From Acidimicrobiales bacterium (GTDB lineage Bacteria > Actinomycetota > Acidimicrobiia > Acidimicrobiales > SZUA-35): a stretch of 35,023 nt of DNA. Made by a program: the position numbers and the translations under genes. The stretch is taken from assembly GCA_024644005.1 (NCBI GenBank), contig JAHELU010000019.1, positions 1-35,023 on the forward strand. Direction: 5' to 3'. The notes under the pieces were generated by a model that was not told the origin of the DNA, made no database searches, and was given only the letters and a program-made list of their open reading frames with translations. Positions 22,253 to 29,687 of the stretch are shown here, in pieces (position 1 is the stretch's first letter; each line of letters begins with the position of its first letter).

Positions 22253-23959
22253 TCAAGTTGCCAGTGGGCCTCGGAGCAGCCGGCCGGGGGTGGCGCCGGT
22301 CGGTTCGCCGTCCTCGACGAGCACCTCGCCGTTGACCAGGGTGGCTCTGAACCCGGACGCCGTCTGCCGGAGTCGGCGAGCCCCGCCCGGCAGGTCGTAC
22401 ACGAGCTCCGGCAGATCGGGGGTGACGGTGTCGAGGTCGAAGATGTTGAGGTCGGCCGCCATGCCCTCGGCCACCAGTCCCCGGTCGGCGAAGCCCCAGG
22501 CTGTGGCCGGGACCTGGGTCATGGCGTGGACCGCGGCCTCGACCGTGAACTCGTGACGGTCCCTGACCCAGTGGCCGAGCATGTGGGTCTGGAGCGAGGA
22601 GTCCATGATCTGGCTGACGTGGGCTCCGGAGTCGCTGAAGGTGGGGATGGCGTAGGGCTGGCGCAGCAGCTCGAGCACGATGTCCTGATCCTGGTTGGCC
22701 GCAGCCTGGATGAAGAACCGCTCGAGGTCCGACTCGATCGCCAGGTCGAGGAACACGCTCATCGGAGGGGCACCCCGCTCGTCCGCCAGCTCGCGGATCG
22801 ACCGGTACGGGGGCAGGCCGGCGGTCAGGGGGTAGATCCACTGCCACTCAGGCTTGCGGGCCTCGGCACCGATGGCCCGGCCGTAGTCGCCGTGCTCGGC
22901 TTCGGTGATCAGCTTCTCCCTGGTCGACGGATCGGCCAGGGCCCGGCGCTGCTCGTCCAGGGGCTGGCGACGCAGGTCACGCCACAGCGGCAGGGCGTCG
23001 AAGGGCAGCCTGGTCTGGAACGAGAGCAGCACGCCGAACTGGCGGGTGTGGACCTGGCCCCATGATCGACCGCCAGAGGCGTTGATGCGATCGAGCAGCT
23101 CGACCACCGGTCGCCAGAGGTGGTCCTGGGACCCGAAGGCCAGCATGCCGTAGGTGATGGGAATCCCGGTGGAGGCGGCCAGCTCGACCAGCCACGAGAT
23201 GTAGCTCTCCCGCTTCTCGGGATCTCTGGAGCGGAGGTCGGGGTGGTGGGCCAGCTCGAAGATCCCACCGCCGAGCCGCCCCATGGCGCCGACCAGGGCG
23301 TCGATCTCGGCCCTCGTCGACAGCCGGCTGGCCACCGGGCGATCGTCGGACGTCTCGTGGTTGCCCGAGATCGAGGTGGTGAAGCCGACGGCCCCGGCCC
23401 GCATCGAGTCCTCGACCTGGCCGACCATCAGGGCGATGTCGTCGGCGGTGGCCTCCTCCTCGAAGGCCCGCTCCCCCATGGCCCAGGTCCGCAGTGCCGA
23501 GTGGCCGACGTAGCCCGCGTAGTTGATGCCCTTCGGTGTCCGGTCGACGAACTCGAGGTACTCGGGGTAGGTCTCCCAGCTCCAGTCGATCCCCGCGGCC
23601 ATGGCCTCGGCCGCGATGTCCTCGGCCCGCTCCAGGTTGCGGACCACCAGCTGGCGGGCGTCGGCCCGAACCGGGGCCAGGGTGAACCCGCAGTTGCCCA
23701 TCACCGCCGTGGTCACCCCGTGGAAGCACGAGCACTCGCCGAGCGGATCCCAGGCCAGCTGGGCGTCCATGTGGGTGTGGACGTCGACGAATCCGGGGCT
23801 GACGATGTGGCCCTCGGCGTCGATCGTGCGGCGGGCCGAGCGGCTGTCGAGCTCGCCGACCTCGGTGATCACACCGTCGTCGACCGCCACGTCGGCCACC
23901 GTGGCTTCCGCACCGGAGCCGTCGACCACCGTTCCGTTCGCGATCACGAGATCGTGCAT
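22253..23959 (-). CDS. N-acyl-D-amino-acid deacylase-type amidohydrolase
   Basis: A 568-residue amidohydrolase of the D-aminoacylase group. It has the N-terminal beta-sandwich start (LVIANGTVVDGSGAEATVADVAV), the metal motif FVDVHTHMDAQLAWDP, the GNCGF Cys of D-aminoacylases, and FSDSGAHVSQIMD carrying the catalytic Asp near residue 440. A C-terminal GMAADLNIFDLDTV and final LVNGEVLVEDGE also fit. Members hydrolyse N-acyl-D-amino acids or related amides with zinc; the exact substrate is unknown. The ATG at 23959 has AGGAGG eight bases upstream. It is 64 bases upstream of the acyl-CoA synthetase gene on the same strand and may be co-transcribed. Confidence 0.88.
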   Translation of the reverse strand: MHDLVIANGTVVDGSGAEATVADVAVDDGVITEVGELDSRSARRTIDAEGHIVSPGFVDVHTHMDAQLAWDPLGECSCFHGVTTAVMGNCGFTLAPVRADARQLVVRNLERAEDIAAEAMAAGIDWSWETYPEYLEFVDRTPKGINYAGYVGHSALRTWAMGERAFEEEATADDIALMVGQVEDSMRAGAVGFTTSISGNHETSDDRPVASRLSTRAEIDALVGAMGRLGGGIFELAHHPDLRSRDPEKRESYISWLVELAASTGIPITYGMLAFGSQDHLWRPVVELLDRINASGGRSWGQVHTRQFGVLLSFQTRLPFDALPLWRDLRRQPLDEQRRALADPSTREKLITEAEHGDYGRAIGAEARKPEWQWIYPLTAGLPPYRSIRELADERGAPPMSVFLDLAIESDLERFFIQAAANQDQDIVLELLRQPYAIPTFSDSGAHVSQIMDSSLQTHMLGHWVRDRHEFTVEAAVHAMTQVPATAWGFADRGLVAEGMAADLNIFDLDTVTPDLPELVYDLPGGARRLRQTASGFRATLVNGEVLVEDGEPTGATPGRLLRGPLAT

Positions 23960-24192
23960 GACAGCACCTCCTGGTTCCATCTGTGAACCTAGGGCACCGG
24001 CGTCGGCGAGAACAGTTGGCCGGGGGTTGCGCGGCGGCCACTGGCGCCCCGGGCGAGCTCTCGATGTCGCCATCATCGTTCACCGAGGCGAGGTCTCAGC
24101 CGATCGCTCGGACTGAAACCGGGACTTGGTGCTCTTGTTGCCGCCCACTCCAATCGATACGTTCGACGAGTCCACTGCGACCTGGGGTTGGC

Positions 24193-25128
24193 ATGACGAG
24201 CCACACGGAACTCACATCGGATGGAGAGCATGTGGTCAGGCCGGATCGCCCCGCCGGTACGCGGCTCGGGAATCACGTGTTCGTCAGTTCGACCCTGATC
24301 ACGATCCTGACCGGCCTGCTGTTGCAGCTGACCCACATCATCGACTTCGTCGAACGCATCGACTCGTGGCCCTGGTCCGTGACCGTGCGACTGCTCGACG
24401 TGGGTTTCCGGATGACGATGGGCGCCCTGCTGATCTTTCTGCTCGTGCCGCTCCTGTTCGGCTATTGGCGTCAGGCTCCCTGGTTGAAGCGATATCTGAG
24501 ATACCTTCGAGTCTCGCTCGGCACGTCGCCTCGGAAGACCGTCTCGGCCACCATCCTGTCATTGATCGCCCTCGTGCTGATCATGATCGGCTTCTCGCTG
24601 GAAAGTGGGGTCTTCAACCCAGATCTGGGGGTGCTTGTCGCTGACGACCAGTGGATCATCTTGTTCCTCGCACTGGTGCCGGGTATCTGGGAAGAACTGG
24701 CCTTCCGTGGCGTCATTCTCAGCAACCTCCAGCAGCGCTTCTCCCCGTGGGCAGCCGTCGTGATCAGCTCGGTCTTCTTCGGTCTGTTCCATTTCAGCAA
24801 CCTCGGCGTCTGGGACGACGCCCCCAGCGTGGTGGCCGGCGTCATCCTGGCCACGATCATCGGGATCGGATGGGGTTACCTGGTGGTTCGGACCGACAGC
24901 ATCCTGCCAACGGTCTTCCTTCACTACATGATCGATGTGCTGCTGGCAGCCGACACCTTTCGGGACCCGTTCGCTGACGACGCCTCGTTCGAGCGCATGG
25001 CCCTCGGTATCCTCGCCCTCTGGCCGACAGCCATGGTTCTCATCACGAGAATCATGTTCGGGAAGGGGAGCGATCGACGATCAGGTGCACCTCGGACGAT
25101 GGAGCTCGAGCAGCCAGCCAGGTCGTGA
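24193..25128 (+). CDS. CPBP-family intramembrane metalloprotease (CAAX-protease-like)
   Basis: A 311-residue polytopic membrane protein with about seven or eight hydrophobic helices. The CPBP (Abi) motifs are present: EELAFRG in WEELAFRGVIL, FGLFHFSN and LHYMIDV, supplying the Glu and His active-site residues. Bacterial members act as intramembrane endopeptidases in peptide export, immunity or membrane-protein processing; the substrate is unknown here. Codon use is slightly less extreme than in its neighbours. The ATG at 24193 is preceded by GGGGTTGG; homology does not extend into the upstream frame. The gene stands alone between divergent and same-strand neighbours. Confidence 0.85.
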   Translation: MTSHTELTSDGEHVVRPDRPAGTRLGNHVFVSSTLITILTGLLLQLTHIIDFVERIDSWPWSVTVRLLDVGFRMTMGALLIFLLVPLLFGYWRQAPWLKRYLRYLRVSLGTSPRKTVSATILSLIALVLIMIGFSLESGVFNPDLGVLVADDQWIILFLALVPGIWEELAFRGVILSNLQQRFSPWAAVVISSVFFGLFHFSNLGVWDDAPSVVAGVILATIIGIGWGYLVVRTDSILPTVFLHYMIDVLLAADTFRDPFADDASFERMALGILALWPTAMVLITRIMFGKGSDRRSGAPRTMELEQPARS

Positions 25129-25234
25129 GCGGGTTCGACCGCAGCACGGTCGGGGCTCGCTGCCGTCACGACCGACCCGCCGGGCGGCGCACGACTCGAA
25201 GCCGCGACAACCGGTTCCCCTCGTCGGTGGCGAG

Positions 25235-25240
25235 TAGGTT
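25235..25240 (+). promoter_or_regulatory. Leaderless-type -10 box of the SMP-30 gene
   Basis: TAGGTT is exactly six bases before the ATG at 25247, and there is no Shine-Dalgarno sequence. The same geometry occurs at 5005, 33413 and 33492. Confidence 0.45.
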
Positions 25241-25246
25241 GCACCC

Positions 25247-26092
25247 ATGGAGCTGACGCCGATTCTCGACGGGCTCTCGTTCGGGGAGGGACCACGGTGG
25301 CGCAACGACCGGTTGTGGTTCTCCGACTTCTACCGCCACGAGGTTGTCACCGTGACCCCCGACGGGCAGCGGGAGACGGTCTTCGAGGTGGCAGAGCAGC
25401 CGTCCGGTCTCGGTTGGCTGCCCAACGGGGACCTGCTGGTGGTGTCGATGCTCGACCGGAGACTGCTGCGGTGGGACGGGCGGTCGCCGTCGACCCACGC
25501 CGACCTCTCCGAGCTGGTGGCCAGCCCGTGCAACGACATGGTGGTCGACGCCGATGGCCGGGCCTACGTCGGCAACTTCGGCTTCGACCGTCATGCCGGC
25601 GAGCCGTTCGCCGAGACGACGATGATCGTGGTCGAGCCGGACGGCCGGCCGTCGGTGGGGGCAGAGAACCTGGCGTTCCCCAACGGGGCGGTCATCACCG
25701 GAGACGGCAACACGCTGATCGTCGGCGAGACGATGGCCAACCGGTTGACGGCGTTCGACCGGGATCCGGGTACCGGCCAGCTCGGCAACCGCCGGGTCTG
25801 GGCCGACCTGGGTCACAATTTGCCCGACGGGATCTGTCTCGACGCAGAGGGGGCGATCTGGGTGGCCGATCCCCGCAACGGTCAGGTATTCCGCGTCCTG
25901 GAGGGGGGTGAGGTGACGGATCGGATCGGTTGTGGTCCGGGCCGGCACGCCTTCGCCTGCATGCTCGGTGGCAGCGACCGCCGCACCCTGTTCGTGGTGA
26001 CGAACGAGACGTCGGGCCCGCCGGCCGCTGCCACCAGGAACGGGCGGATCGAATCGGTCACGGTGGCGGTGCCCGGAGACGGGTGGCCGTGA
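25247..26092 (+). CDS. SMP-30/gluconolactonase-family hydrolase
   Basis: A 281-residue six-bladed beta-propeller of the SMP-30/gluconolaconase/LRE family. The divalent-metal ligands are recognisable as Glu in LSFGEGPRW, Asn in SPCNDMVVD and Asp in LPDGICLD. Repeated DxxGxxxV blade motifs (VDADGRAYVGN, DAEGAIWVAD) run through the protein. Members hydrolyse sugar lactones or organophosphates, and the substrate cannot be told from sequence. The ATG at 25247 is supported by the TAGGTT box six bases before it. The downstream gene is convergent; a short perfect 5-bp hairpin (26097-26110) lies between. Confidence 0.88.
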   Translation: MELTPILDGLSFGEGPRWRNDRLWFSDFYRHEVVTVTPDGQRETVFEVAEQPSGLGWLPNGDLLVVSMLDRRLLRWDGRSPSTHADLSELVASPCNDMVVDADGRAYVGNFGFDRHAGEPFAETTMIVVEPDGRPSVGAENLAFPNGAVITGDGNTLIVGETMANRLTAFDRDPGTGQLGNRRVWADLGHNLPDGICLDAEGAIWVADPRNGQVFRVLEGGEVTDRIGCGPGRHAFACMLGGSDRRTLFVVTNETSGPPAAATRNGRIESVTVAVPGDGWP

Positions 26093-26096
26093 TCGG

Positions 26097-26110
26097 GTCC
26101 CAAACGGGAC
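26097..26110. terminator. Short hairpin between convergent genes
   Basis: GTCCC (26097-26101), loop AAAC, GGGAC (26106-26110). It could end transcription from both sides, but it is short and has no U-tract. Confidence 0.3.
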
Positions 26111-26532
26111 TAGCCGGTGCCGTGGATCTTGGCGTCGGTGGCGTAGAGCCGCTCGGCGAGCTCGGTGACGATGCCCCGGACCATGGCCGGATTCTCGTCC
26201 AGGATCTGCCCGAACCGGTTGTAGGGAATGACCAGCACCGTCGACTCGCTGTTCGTGATCACGGTCGCGCTGGCAGGCGCCCTGACGAAGTAGCCGAGCT
26301 CGCCGACGACCTCACCGGCCGGGACCTCCGCCACCTTCTTCCCGTCGATCAGGACGTCGGCCCCGCCGGACTCGATCACGAACATCTCATTGCGGCTGTG
26401 GCCCTCGCTGATGATCGTGTGACCGGCTGCGACCGTCACCTCGTCGGCTGCCGAGGCGAGGTGCCTGATCGCGTTCTTGTCCGCTGCCTTGAACAAGGCG
26501 AGGCCCTTGAGTCGCTCTTCTTTTGGATCCAT
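26110..26532 (-). CDS. Stand-alone cyclic-nucleotide-binding-type domain protein
   Basis: A 140-residue cNMP-binding-fold domain without a helix-turn-helix: KGLALFKAADKNAIRHLA, GHTIISEGHSRNEMFVIESGGADVLIDGKKV, then the phosphate-binding-cassette position GEVVGELGYFVRAPASATV. The Arg of the usual PRxA is kept in RAPASATV, but the Glu-loop differs from classical cAMP binders, so ligand binding is uncertain. It lacks DNA-binding or catalytic parts and may act as a partner subunit. GGGAG lies upstream of the ATG. It follows the shortened WYL-type regulator gene on the same strand, 59 bases apart with a hairpin between. Confidence 0.82.
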   Translation of the reverse strand: MDPKEERLKGLALFKAADKNAIRHLASAADEVTVAAGHTIISEGHSRNEMFVIESGGADVLIDGKKVAEVPAGEVVGELGYFVRAPASATVITNSESTVLVIPYNRFGQILDENPAMVRGIVTELAERLYATDAKIHGTG

Positions 26533-26571
26533 GACAATCGGTCTCCCTTACACCCTGGAATCAGCCCGTTG

Positions 26572-26592
26572 GCCTGGGCGCACGTGCCAGGC
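26572..26592 (-). terminator. Hairpin at the end of the WYL-type regulator gene
   Basis: GCCTGG (26572-26577) and CCAGGC (26587-26592) form a perfect 6-bp stem with a 9-base loop, touching the stop codon of the upstream gene on the minus strand. Confidence 0.35.
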
Positions 26593-27119
26593 TAGACCTC
26601 ACCGCCGGCAAAATAGAAGCTTGCGGCCTCCCGGAGTCGCCGGCCGACCTCGCGCCGGAGCTCCGGCGGCTCGATGACCTCGATCTGCGGGCCGAGTGAG
26701 AGCACGTCGGTGACCGCTCCGTCCATCGTCCGCAACCGGAAGGTCGCCTCCATCCAACCGTCTTCGTCGGCAGGGACGGCCCGACGGACCCGCAATGGTT
26801 GCAGGCGGCCGAGCAGGGCCGCCAGCCGCCGACCCTCGGGCGAGATGCGAACCGCGGCCCGCCGCGGCCGGCCGGGACGACGGTTGCTGGGCTGCCACGC
26901 CGCCGGCTCGGACAGCTCCGGTTGATACCCGTCGAGCAGCTGGAACCCGCCGCCCGGTCCCCGGGTGGCGTAGATCGGCACCCCGGCGCCAGAGAGCGCC
27001 TCGATGTCCCGCAGCACCGTTCGCTGGCTCACCTCCAGCTCCCGGGCCAGCTCGGCCGCGGTGACCCGGCCTCGCCGCTGGAGCAACAGCATGAGGGTGA
27101 CAAGGCGACCGGCTCGCAC
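26592..27119 (-). CDS. Short DeoR/WYL-type transcriptional regulator lacking the WYL core
   Basis: A 175-residue protein. Residues about 5-60 are a winged helix-turn-helix (LMLLLQRRGRVTAAELARELEVSQRTVLRDIEALSGAGVPIYATRGPGGGFQLL) identical in pattern to WYL/DeoR-type regulators. The remainder, from RRAAVRISPEGRRLAALL to GPQIEVIEPPELRREVGRRLREAASFY, matches the C-terminal extension (WCX) that normally follows a WYL domain. The WYL core between them is missing, so the protein is about half the usual length, with both ends intact and no frame disruption. The GTG at 27119 is directly before the first helix. It is divergent from the conserved DUF gene. Confidence 0.75.
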   Translation of the reverse strand: MRAGRLVTLMLLLQRRGRVTAAELARELEVSQRTVLRDIEALSGAGVPIYATRGPGGGFQLLDGYQPELSEPAAWQPSNRRPGRPRRAAVRISPEGRRLAALLGRLQPLRVRRAVPADEDGWMEATFRLRTMDGAVTDVLSLGPQIEVIEPPELRREVGRRLREAASFYFAGGEV

Positions 27120-27216
27120 GGGACAAGTCTGGCAAGGACATCGAATTCATGCCACGAGATGTCAGTTATCGGGGTCTACTGTCTCACGAGTACCGGAAGC
27201 AGGTCGACGCAAGAGA

Positions 27217-27645
27217 ATGGAGCTGAGCGTGAGTGATGTGGAGGGGACAGGCACCCCAGAGGATCCCTGGATCCTCACGACCCCGCCGGGTAAGTCGGAG
27301 TTCGAGGCCTACCGGGATCCAGACGCCGATCCACCGGCGCTGGTGGTCCAGGTCGGCGCCACCGAGCTGCGCTACCACCTGAGCTGCATCGACGACCTGC
27401 ACGCCATGCTCGTCGAGCGGGGTGACTGGATGGCCCTCGGCAACGCGGACGAGCAGAAGGAGGCGAAGCCCGACACCGTCGAGGCGTGGGGCCGCTCGGA
27501 GGACAATCCGGTCGGCGGCTGGTACGGGCTCAAGAAGGGCCTACGGGGTCGCTTCGGGAACTACGTGCCGCCGGTCATGGAGGCGCTCGGCCTGGTCGAG
27601 CTGGAGCACAACGCCCGGAACAACAGGATGCGAGCCAGCTCGTGA
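27217..27645 (+). CDS. Conserved protein of unknown function (GTPEDPW...NNRMRA family)
   Basis: A 142-residue soluble protein. It has strongly patterned segments EGTGTPEDPWILTTPPGKSEFEAYRD, DPPALVVQVGATELRYHLSCIDDLHAMLVERGDWMALGNADE and VEAWGRSEDNPVGGWYGLKKGLRGRFGNYVPPVMEALGLVELEHNARNNRMRA. I recognise this as a widespread bacterial domain of unknown function (I believe DUF6855, from memory). The ATG at 27217 is given, but GTG at 27229 is a strong alternative because GGAGCTGAG precedes it. It is divergent from the short WYL-type regulator with 97 bases between, which could regulate it. The role is unknown. Confidence 0.75.
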   Translation: MELSVSDVEGTGTPEDPWILTTPPGKSEFEAYRDPDADPPALVVQVGATELRYHLSCIDDLHAMLVERGDWMALGNADEQKEAKPDTVEAWGRSEDNPVGGWYGLKKGLRGRFGNYVPPVMEALGLVELEHNARNNRMRASS

Positions 27646-27788
27646 CGCGCTACCACGTCTGAGCCGAACCGGCCCCTCAGTCGAGGCCCCGAGACCGCCG
27701 CCCGACAGGGCCAGCTCGAGCTTCTCGGAGAACCCGGCTGACGGCGCGACGCTCGGCTGGCTTCGCGAGCCCTCGCTCACCGCTGGAC

Positions 27789-28475
27789 TCACGACGTGCC
27801 CGCCACGATGAGCCCGATGAGGTTGGGGATGACCAACAGCGCACCCCCGACTCCGACCAGGACGAGGCCGATCACGATCCATCTCGGCAGGGCCCGACCG
27901 GTCCTGGTGGAGTTGTCGATCAGCGCGACGACGGGCAGCGCCATCAGGGTGGTCGCGTGCAGGAGCCCGACGATGAGCAGGAGTCCACCCACACGGGCGA
28001 AGGCCTCCTGGATCTGCCCGGCGAGGAGGTCGGAGGTTCCCGGGGCGCCGAACTCGAGCTCGGTGGTCAGCAGGACGTAGCCGGAGAGCACGAGGTAGTA
28101 CGCCAGATCGAGCAGTCGGAGGAGCGCCGCTGGGGTGTGGCTCGCCGGCGGCCAGAGGTCGGCGGCGTACCCCCGCCCGAAGCGGCGGATCGCAGGACCG
28201 AGCACGACTGCGAGCCCGACGAGCGTCCCGGCCTCCAACAGCTCCAAGGTCGGTCGGTGGACGAATCGGCCGAGAGGACCGTCGCGCATCGAGAGCGCTG
28301 CGATGGCCACCAGGACGAGCGCGGTCCCGGCAACGGCGGCGACCGCCGACCGGACCCGTCGGCGATGCTGGCGATCCTCGTCGATCGAGTGGACGACACG
28401 CGACCACAGATCAGGACTCGGCTCCAGCTGCTCGGCTTGGCGGAGCGCAGCCACCACACGCTGCTCGACACTCAT
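27789..28475 (-). CDS. Membrane anti-sigma-like protein with IRRFG-YAAD sensor domain
   Basis: A 228-residue membrane protein. Residues 1-42 are a soluble, charged N-terminus (MSVEQRVVAALRQAEQLEPSPDLWSRVVHSI) of the kind found on membrane anti-sigma factors. About five transmembrane segments follow. From residue about 90 the protein is clearly paralogous to the separate protein at 29107-29505, sharing IRRFG-x2-YAAD, L-x-LxDxAYY, YVL, RxGG-x-LL-x-GLLH and ALP. Its ATG overlaps the stop of the ECF sigma gene (ATGA), the standard position of an anti-sigma factor. A role as its membrane-bound sensor and inhibitor is inferred from position and topology. No zinc anti-sigma motif is seen. Confidence 0.7.
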   Translation of the reverse strand: MSVEQRVVAALRQAEQLEPSPDLWSRVVHSIDEDRQHRRRVRSAVAAVAGTALVLVAIAALSMRDGPLGRFVHRPTLELLEAGTLVGLAVVLGPAIRRFGRGYAADLWPPASHTPAALLRLLDLAYYLVLSGYVLLTTELEFGAPGTSDLLAGQIQEAFARVGGLLLIVGLLHATTLMALPVVALIDNSTRTGRALPRWIVIGLVLVGVGGALLVIPNLIGLIVAGTS

Positions 28476-29014
28476 CGTCGCTCCTCCAGCGTCGATTCCA
28501 GCGCGGTCAGGGCCCGCCGGCAGTGGGTCTTGACCGAGCTCTTCGAGATCCCGAGGGTCGCGGCGGTCTCCGATTCGGAGAGCTCCATGTAGTAGTGGAG
28601 CACCAGGCAGGCCCGCTGACGGTCGGGGAGCAGGCGCACCGCGGCGAGGACCGCTCGGTCCTCGCCGCTCGCGATCGCCGCATCCTCGAACCCGGGGGCG
28701 ACCTGCGGCTCCCCCATCGTCGAGCGGTGACGGAGCGACACCAGACCGCGCCTGTTGTGGTCCCGGGCCAGGTTCATGAGAATCGAGCGCAGGTAGGCCG
28801 GCGCCTTCGCCGGGTCCTTGATCGTGTGGGCGCTGCGATGCAACCGTATGAACGCCTCCTGGACCAGGTCCTCGGCGGCGTTGCGGTCATCGCAGAACAG
28901 GCCGGCCAACCGGACGAGCGACGGGGCGTGCTCGGCGAACAGCGCTGCGACGAGGGCGTCGGGATCGACGGTCTCGGACTGCACAGTGCCTGTCAGGAGA
29001 CCGTCGGTGCTCAC
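28472..29014 (-). CDS. ECF RNA polymerase sigma factor
   Basis: A 180-residue ECF (group 4) sigma factor. Region 2 reads ALFAEHAPSLVRLAGLFCDDRNAAEDLVQEAFIRLHRSAHTIKDPAKAPAYLRSILMNLARDHNRR. Region 4 reads LLPDRQRACLVLHYYMELSESETAATLGISKSSVKTHCRRALTALES with the helix-turn-helix. It resembles the SigE-family ECFs of actinobacteria. No SnoaL-type C-terminal extension is present. Translation is coupled to the downstream anti-sigma-like gene. The upstream gene on the same strand (29107-29505) encodes a single copy of the partner's membrane domain. A TGTCACC-N17-CGTC element ahead of that gene may be its autoregulated promoter. Confidence 0.92.
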   Translation of the reverse strand: MSTDGLLTGTVQSETVDPDALVAALFAEHAPSLVRLAGLFCDDRNAAEDLVQEAFIRLHRSAHTIKDPAKAPAYLRSILMNLARDHNRRGLVSLRHRSTMGEPQVAPGFEDAAIASGEDRAVLAAVRLLPDRQRACLVLHYYMELSESETAATLGISKSSVKTHCRRALTALESTLEERR

Positions 29015-29040
29015 CGCTCACCCGCCCGTCGATCGCCCGG

Positions 29041-29056
29041 CCCACCGGTCGGTGGG
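29041..29056 (-). terminator. Hairpin between membrane-domain gene and ECF gene
   Basis: CCCACC (29041-29046) and GGTGGG (29051-29056) form a 6-bp stem with a 4-base loop in the 92-base gap. It could attenuate read-through into the sigma gene or be an operator. Confidence 0.3.
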
Positions 29057-29106
29057 TCCTGGGCTCGTCGGCGCCGGCTCGGCCATGCGACTCACAGCAC
29101 GCCCGC

Positions 29107-29505
29107 TCAGGCCGCCCGCGGCCCGCTGACCTCGTCGTCGAGGCGTCGATTGAGCGTGAAGACCCGGCCGATGATGGGGAGGCTGAGCACGTTCAGGCCG
29201 TGGAGCAGGCCCATCAGCAGGATCATGCCGCCCAGGCGCACCACCGAGGCCTGGAGCTGCTCGGCGTTCACCTGCTGCTCCCAGCCGGTGTCCGGCTCCC
29301 ACTTGATCACGAACAGCACGTAGGCCCCGAAGATCATGTAGTAGGCGAAGTCCATCAGCACGAGATAGCTCTTCCCGGTCCTCGGGTTGGCCAGGAACAC
29401 GTCCGCAGCGTAGGCCTTGCCGAACCGTCTGATCAGCGGACCGAGGGTGCCGAGCACTGCGAGCAGCACGGCGACGAATATGAGCTCAAGGATCCACCAG
29501 TCCAT
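29107..29505 (-). CDS. Membrane protein, paralogue of the anti-sigma-like sensor domain
   Basis: A 132-residue protein with about four transmembrane segments: WWILELIFVAVLLAVLGTLGPL, then LVLMDFAYYMIFGAYVLFVI and LGGMILLMGLLHGLNVLSLPIIG. LIRRFGKAYAADVF, DFAYY, YVLF, RLGGMILLMGLLHG and LSLPIIGRVF align collinearly with the C-terminal part of the protein at 27789-28475. It has no cytoplasmic anti-sigma N-terminus. The ATG at 29505 is chosen because an AGGGGGACC tract precedes it and homology begins right after. It is first in the order membrane domain, sigma, anti-sigma on this strand. It may pair with, or compete against, the sensor domain. Confidence 0.75.
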   Translation of the reverse strand: MDWWILELIFVAVLLAVLGTLGPLIRRFGKAYAADVFLANPRTGKSYLVLMDFAYYMIFGAYVLFVIKWEPDTGWEQQVNAEQLQASVVRLGGMILLMGLLHGLNVLSLPIIGRVFTLNRRLDDEVSGPRAA

Positions 29506-29548
29506 GGTGAGGTCCCCCTTCCCTTCTCGATGACTCCATGTTCCTACA

Positions 29549-29576
29549 GACGAACAACCCGCCGCTCCGGGTGACA
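29549..29576 (-). promoter_or_regulatory. Candidate ECF-type promoter of the membrane-domain/ECF operon
   Basis: On the minus strand TGTCACC (29576-29570), 17 bases, then CGTC (29552-29549), the layout described for some actinobacterial ECF promoters (TGTCACA-N16/17-CGTC). It predicts a leader of about 40 bases before the ATG at 29505. Confidence 0.4.
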
Positions 29577-29687
29577 CGAGTCGCAGGAAATCGCCCCTGC
29601 TCGCCTCGGTTTCGATGTATCTCCCGGCCAGCGACCCGGTCTTACCGGTCAAGGGTCTAATGACCACGAGCCAGTGAGGGACCACCA

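Noticed and set aside
24121-24134. GGGACTTGGTGCTC as a DosR-like box before the CPBP gene
   Set aside because: Only the first half fits the consensus, so it is indistinguishable from chance.
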